Below, in pieces: positions 63,291 to 64,000 of a DNA stretch of 64,000 bases (position 1 is the stretch's first letter; every line of letters begins with the position of its first letter). Source of the stretch: Bifidobacterium actinocoloniiforme DSM 22766 (GTDB lineage: Bacteria; Actinomycetota; Actinomycetes; Actinomycetales; Bifidobacteriaceae); assembly GCF_001263395.1 (NCBI RefSeq), contig NZ_CP011786.1:496001-560000 (forward strand), read 5' to 3'. The notes below the pieces were generated by a model. That model was not told where the DNA came from. It worked only from the letters and a program-made list of their open reading frames with translations, and did not search any database. Both the position numbers and the translations under genes were made by a program.

Positions 63291-63412
63291 CGATCGTTCC
63301 TTCTGTCCTTGGATGTCCTTGCCATTGTGCCATTAGGGTCGGTCAGGGCCCGATGCTCAGACCTGGCCCATGCGGCGTCCACAAGCCGGTCCACGCCGCG
63401 TTTTCACCGCCC

Positions 63413-64000
63413 TCAGCCGTCTTCACCCTCACCGGAGGTCAGGAATGAGGTCAAATAGGCGGCCACCGCGCGCACCGCGCTCATCGTGACCGTATAATCC
63501 ATGTGCGTGGGGCCAATCGAACCGACGAAAGCGATTGGGCCATCGCCCTGCCCGTTTGTCCCTTCATGCCATTGGTCGGTTCCTGTTGCGTGCCCGTAGC
63601 CACTGGTCACGATCGATGCGTGCAGCAAACCCGGCGTGCGGGTCTCCGACCCTATTGCCACCGATACGCCGCCGTGGGTGCGGGAGAGCTCGCTCTGAGC
63701 GCTCATCAGCCTCATCAGAACCACCTGCTCCTCCAAGGCGTCCAGGAGCGGCGCAAGTTCGGCGACGGTCAAGGTTTGGCGTCGCGTCAACTGGGAGCGA
63801 CCGGCCATGTAGAGCCCTGAGGACTCCTCCTCGTCCGCCATGCCTTCCAGGACTTGGGCCAGGCCTTCCAGGAGCCGCCTGCTCCCCGCCTCGTGCACCT
63901 GCTCGGACTGGGTCTCCAACCGTTCGGATGCCTTGGACAAGGTCATGCCGCGGCACTCCTTATTCAAGGACTCGGAGAACTTAGCCAACAGGTCCTCTCC
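63413..64000 (-). CDS. hrcA: Heat-inducible repressor HrcA, C-terminal part
   Basis: The gene runs off the window edge; only about the last 195 codons are visible. KFSESLNKECRGMTLSKASERL, then LYMAGRSQL and GGVSVAIGSETRTPGLLHASIVTSGYG, IAFVGSIGPTHMDYTVTMSAVRAVAAYL are HrcA C-terminal domain blocks. HrcA represses heat-shock operons by binding CIRCE; that site is outside this window. dnaJ follows 122 bases later on the same strand. Confidence 0.93.
   Translation of the reverse strand, partial: GEDLLAKFSESLNKECRGMTLSKASERLETQSEQVHEAGSRRLLEGLAQVLEGMADEEESSGLYMAGRSQLTRRQTLTVAELAPLLDALEEQVVLMRLMSAQSELSRTHGGVSVAIGSETRTPGLLHASIVTSGYGHATGTDQWHEGTNGQGDGPIAFVGSIGPTHMDYTVTMSAVRAVAAYLTSFLTSGEGEDG

Overview
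The window is a G+C-rich actinobacterial chromosome segment, most likely from a Bifidobacterium. Three things point there: a cytidylate kinase fused to the GTPase Der, an actinobacterial block (pgsA, DUF881, small basic protein, DUF881, FHA protein, MerR regulator), and RbpA together with a fused PafBC. I could not run a search, so the species is left open.

Layout. 0-12.3 kb (+ strand): end of a long-chain acyl-CoA ligase, def, rpsB, tsf, pyrH, frr, cdsA, rlmN, lgt, rpe, pgsA, DUF881, sbp, DUF881 and a GarA-like FHA protein, followed by a MerR-type regulator. These are housekeeping genes for translation, nucleotides, phospholipid and lipoprotein. 13.3-21.2 kb (- strand): a HAD phosphatase, rbpA, a Ski2-like helicase, a small membrane protein, a fused pafBC with a 32-bp perfect palindrome just upstream, and a UDP-glucose pyrophosphorylase.

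21.3-34.8 kb is an accessory island. It starts right after tRNA-Pro with a decayed IS256-type insertion sequence. Next come the wrecked remains of a sugar ABC transporter (binding protein and two permeases) and the tail of a GH1 beta-glucosidase. After these lies an intact operon: LacI regulator, lipoprotein binding protein, two permeases and a YicI-like GH31 alpha-xylosidase. The island closes with a degenerate tRNA-Arg(ACG), a second IS end, and excisionase and integrase fragments.

34.9-38.9 kb holds a second decaying block: two flavodoxin-like oxidoreductases and a MerR regulator, each broken by one or two small lesions, a well-formed MerR-type operator, and an acetolactate synthase with a stop at codon 12.

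39.4-64 kb is again core genome, mostly - strand: cmk-der, rluB, a MIP channel, DUF3017 and DUF6350 membrane proteins, apt, yajC, ruvB, ruvA, ruvC, yebC, the phosphatidylinositol mannoside genes (PimA-like, PatA-like, PgsA1-like), thrS, a PAC2 protein, a four-gene tRNA cluster (Gly, Cys, Val, Val), an MFS exporter, a methyltransferase, uppP, a fructosamine kinase, dnaJ and the 3' part of hrcA.

The most striking points are the tRNA-bounded island with a live glycoside operon beside a dead one, the clustered point lesions at 35-38.7 kb that leave the MerR operator intact, the palindrome before pafBC, and the conserved DUF881/FHA/MerR cluster of unclear function.
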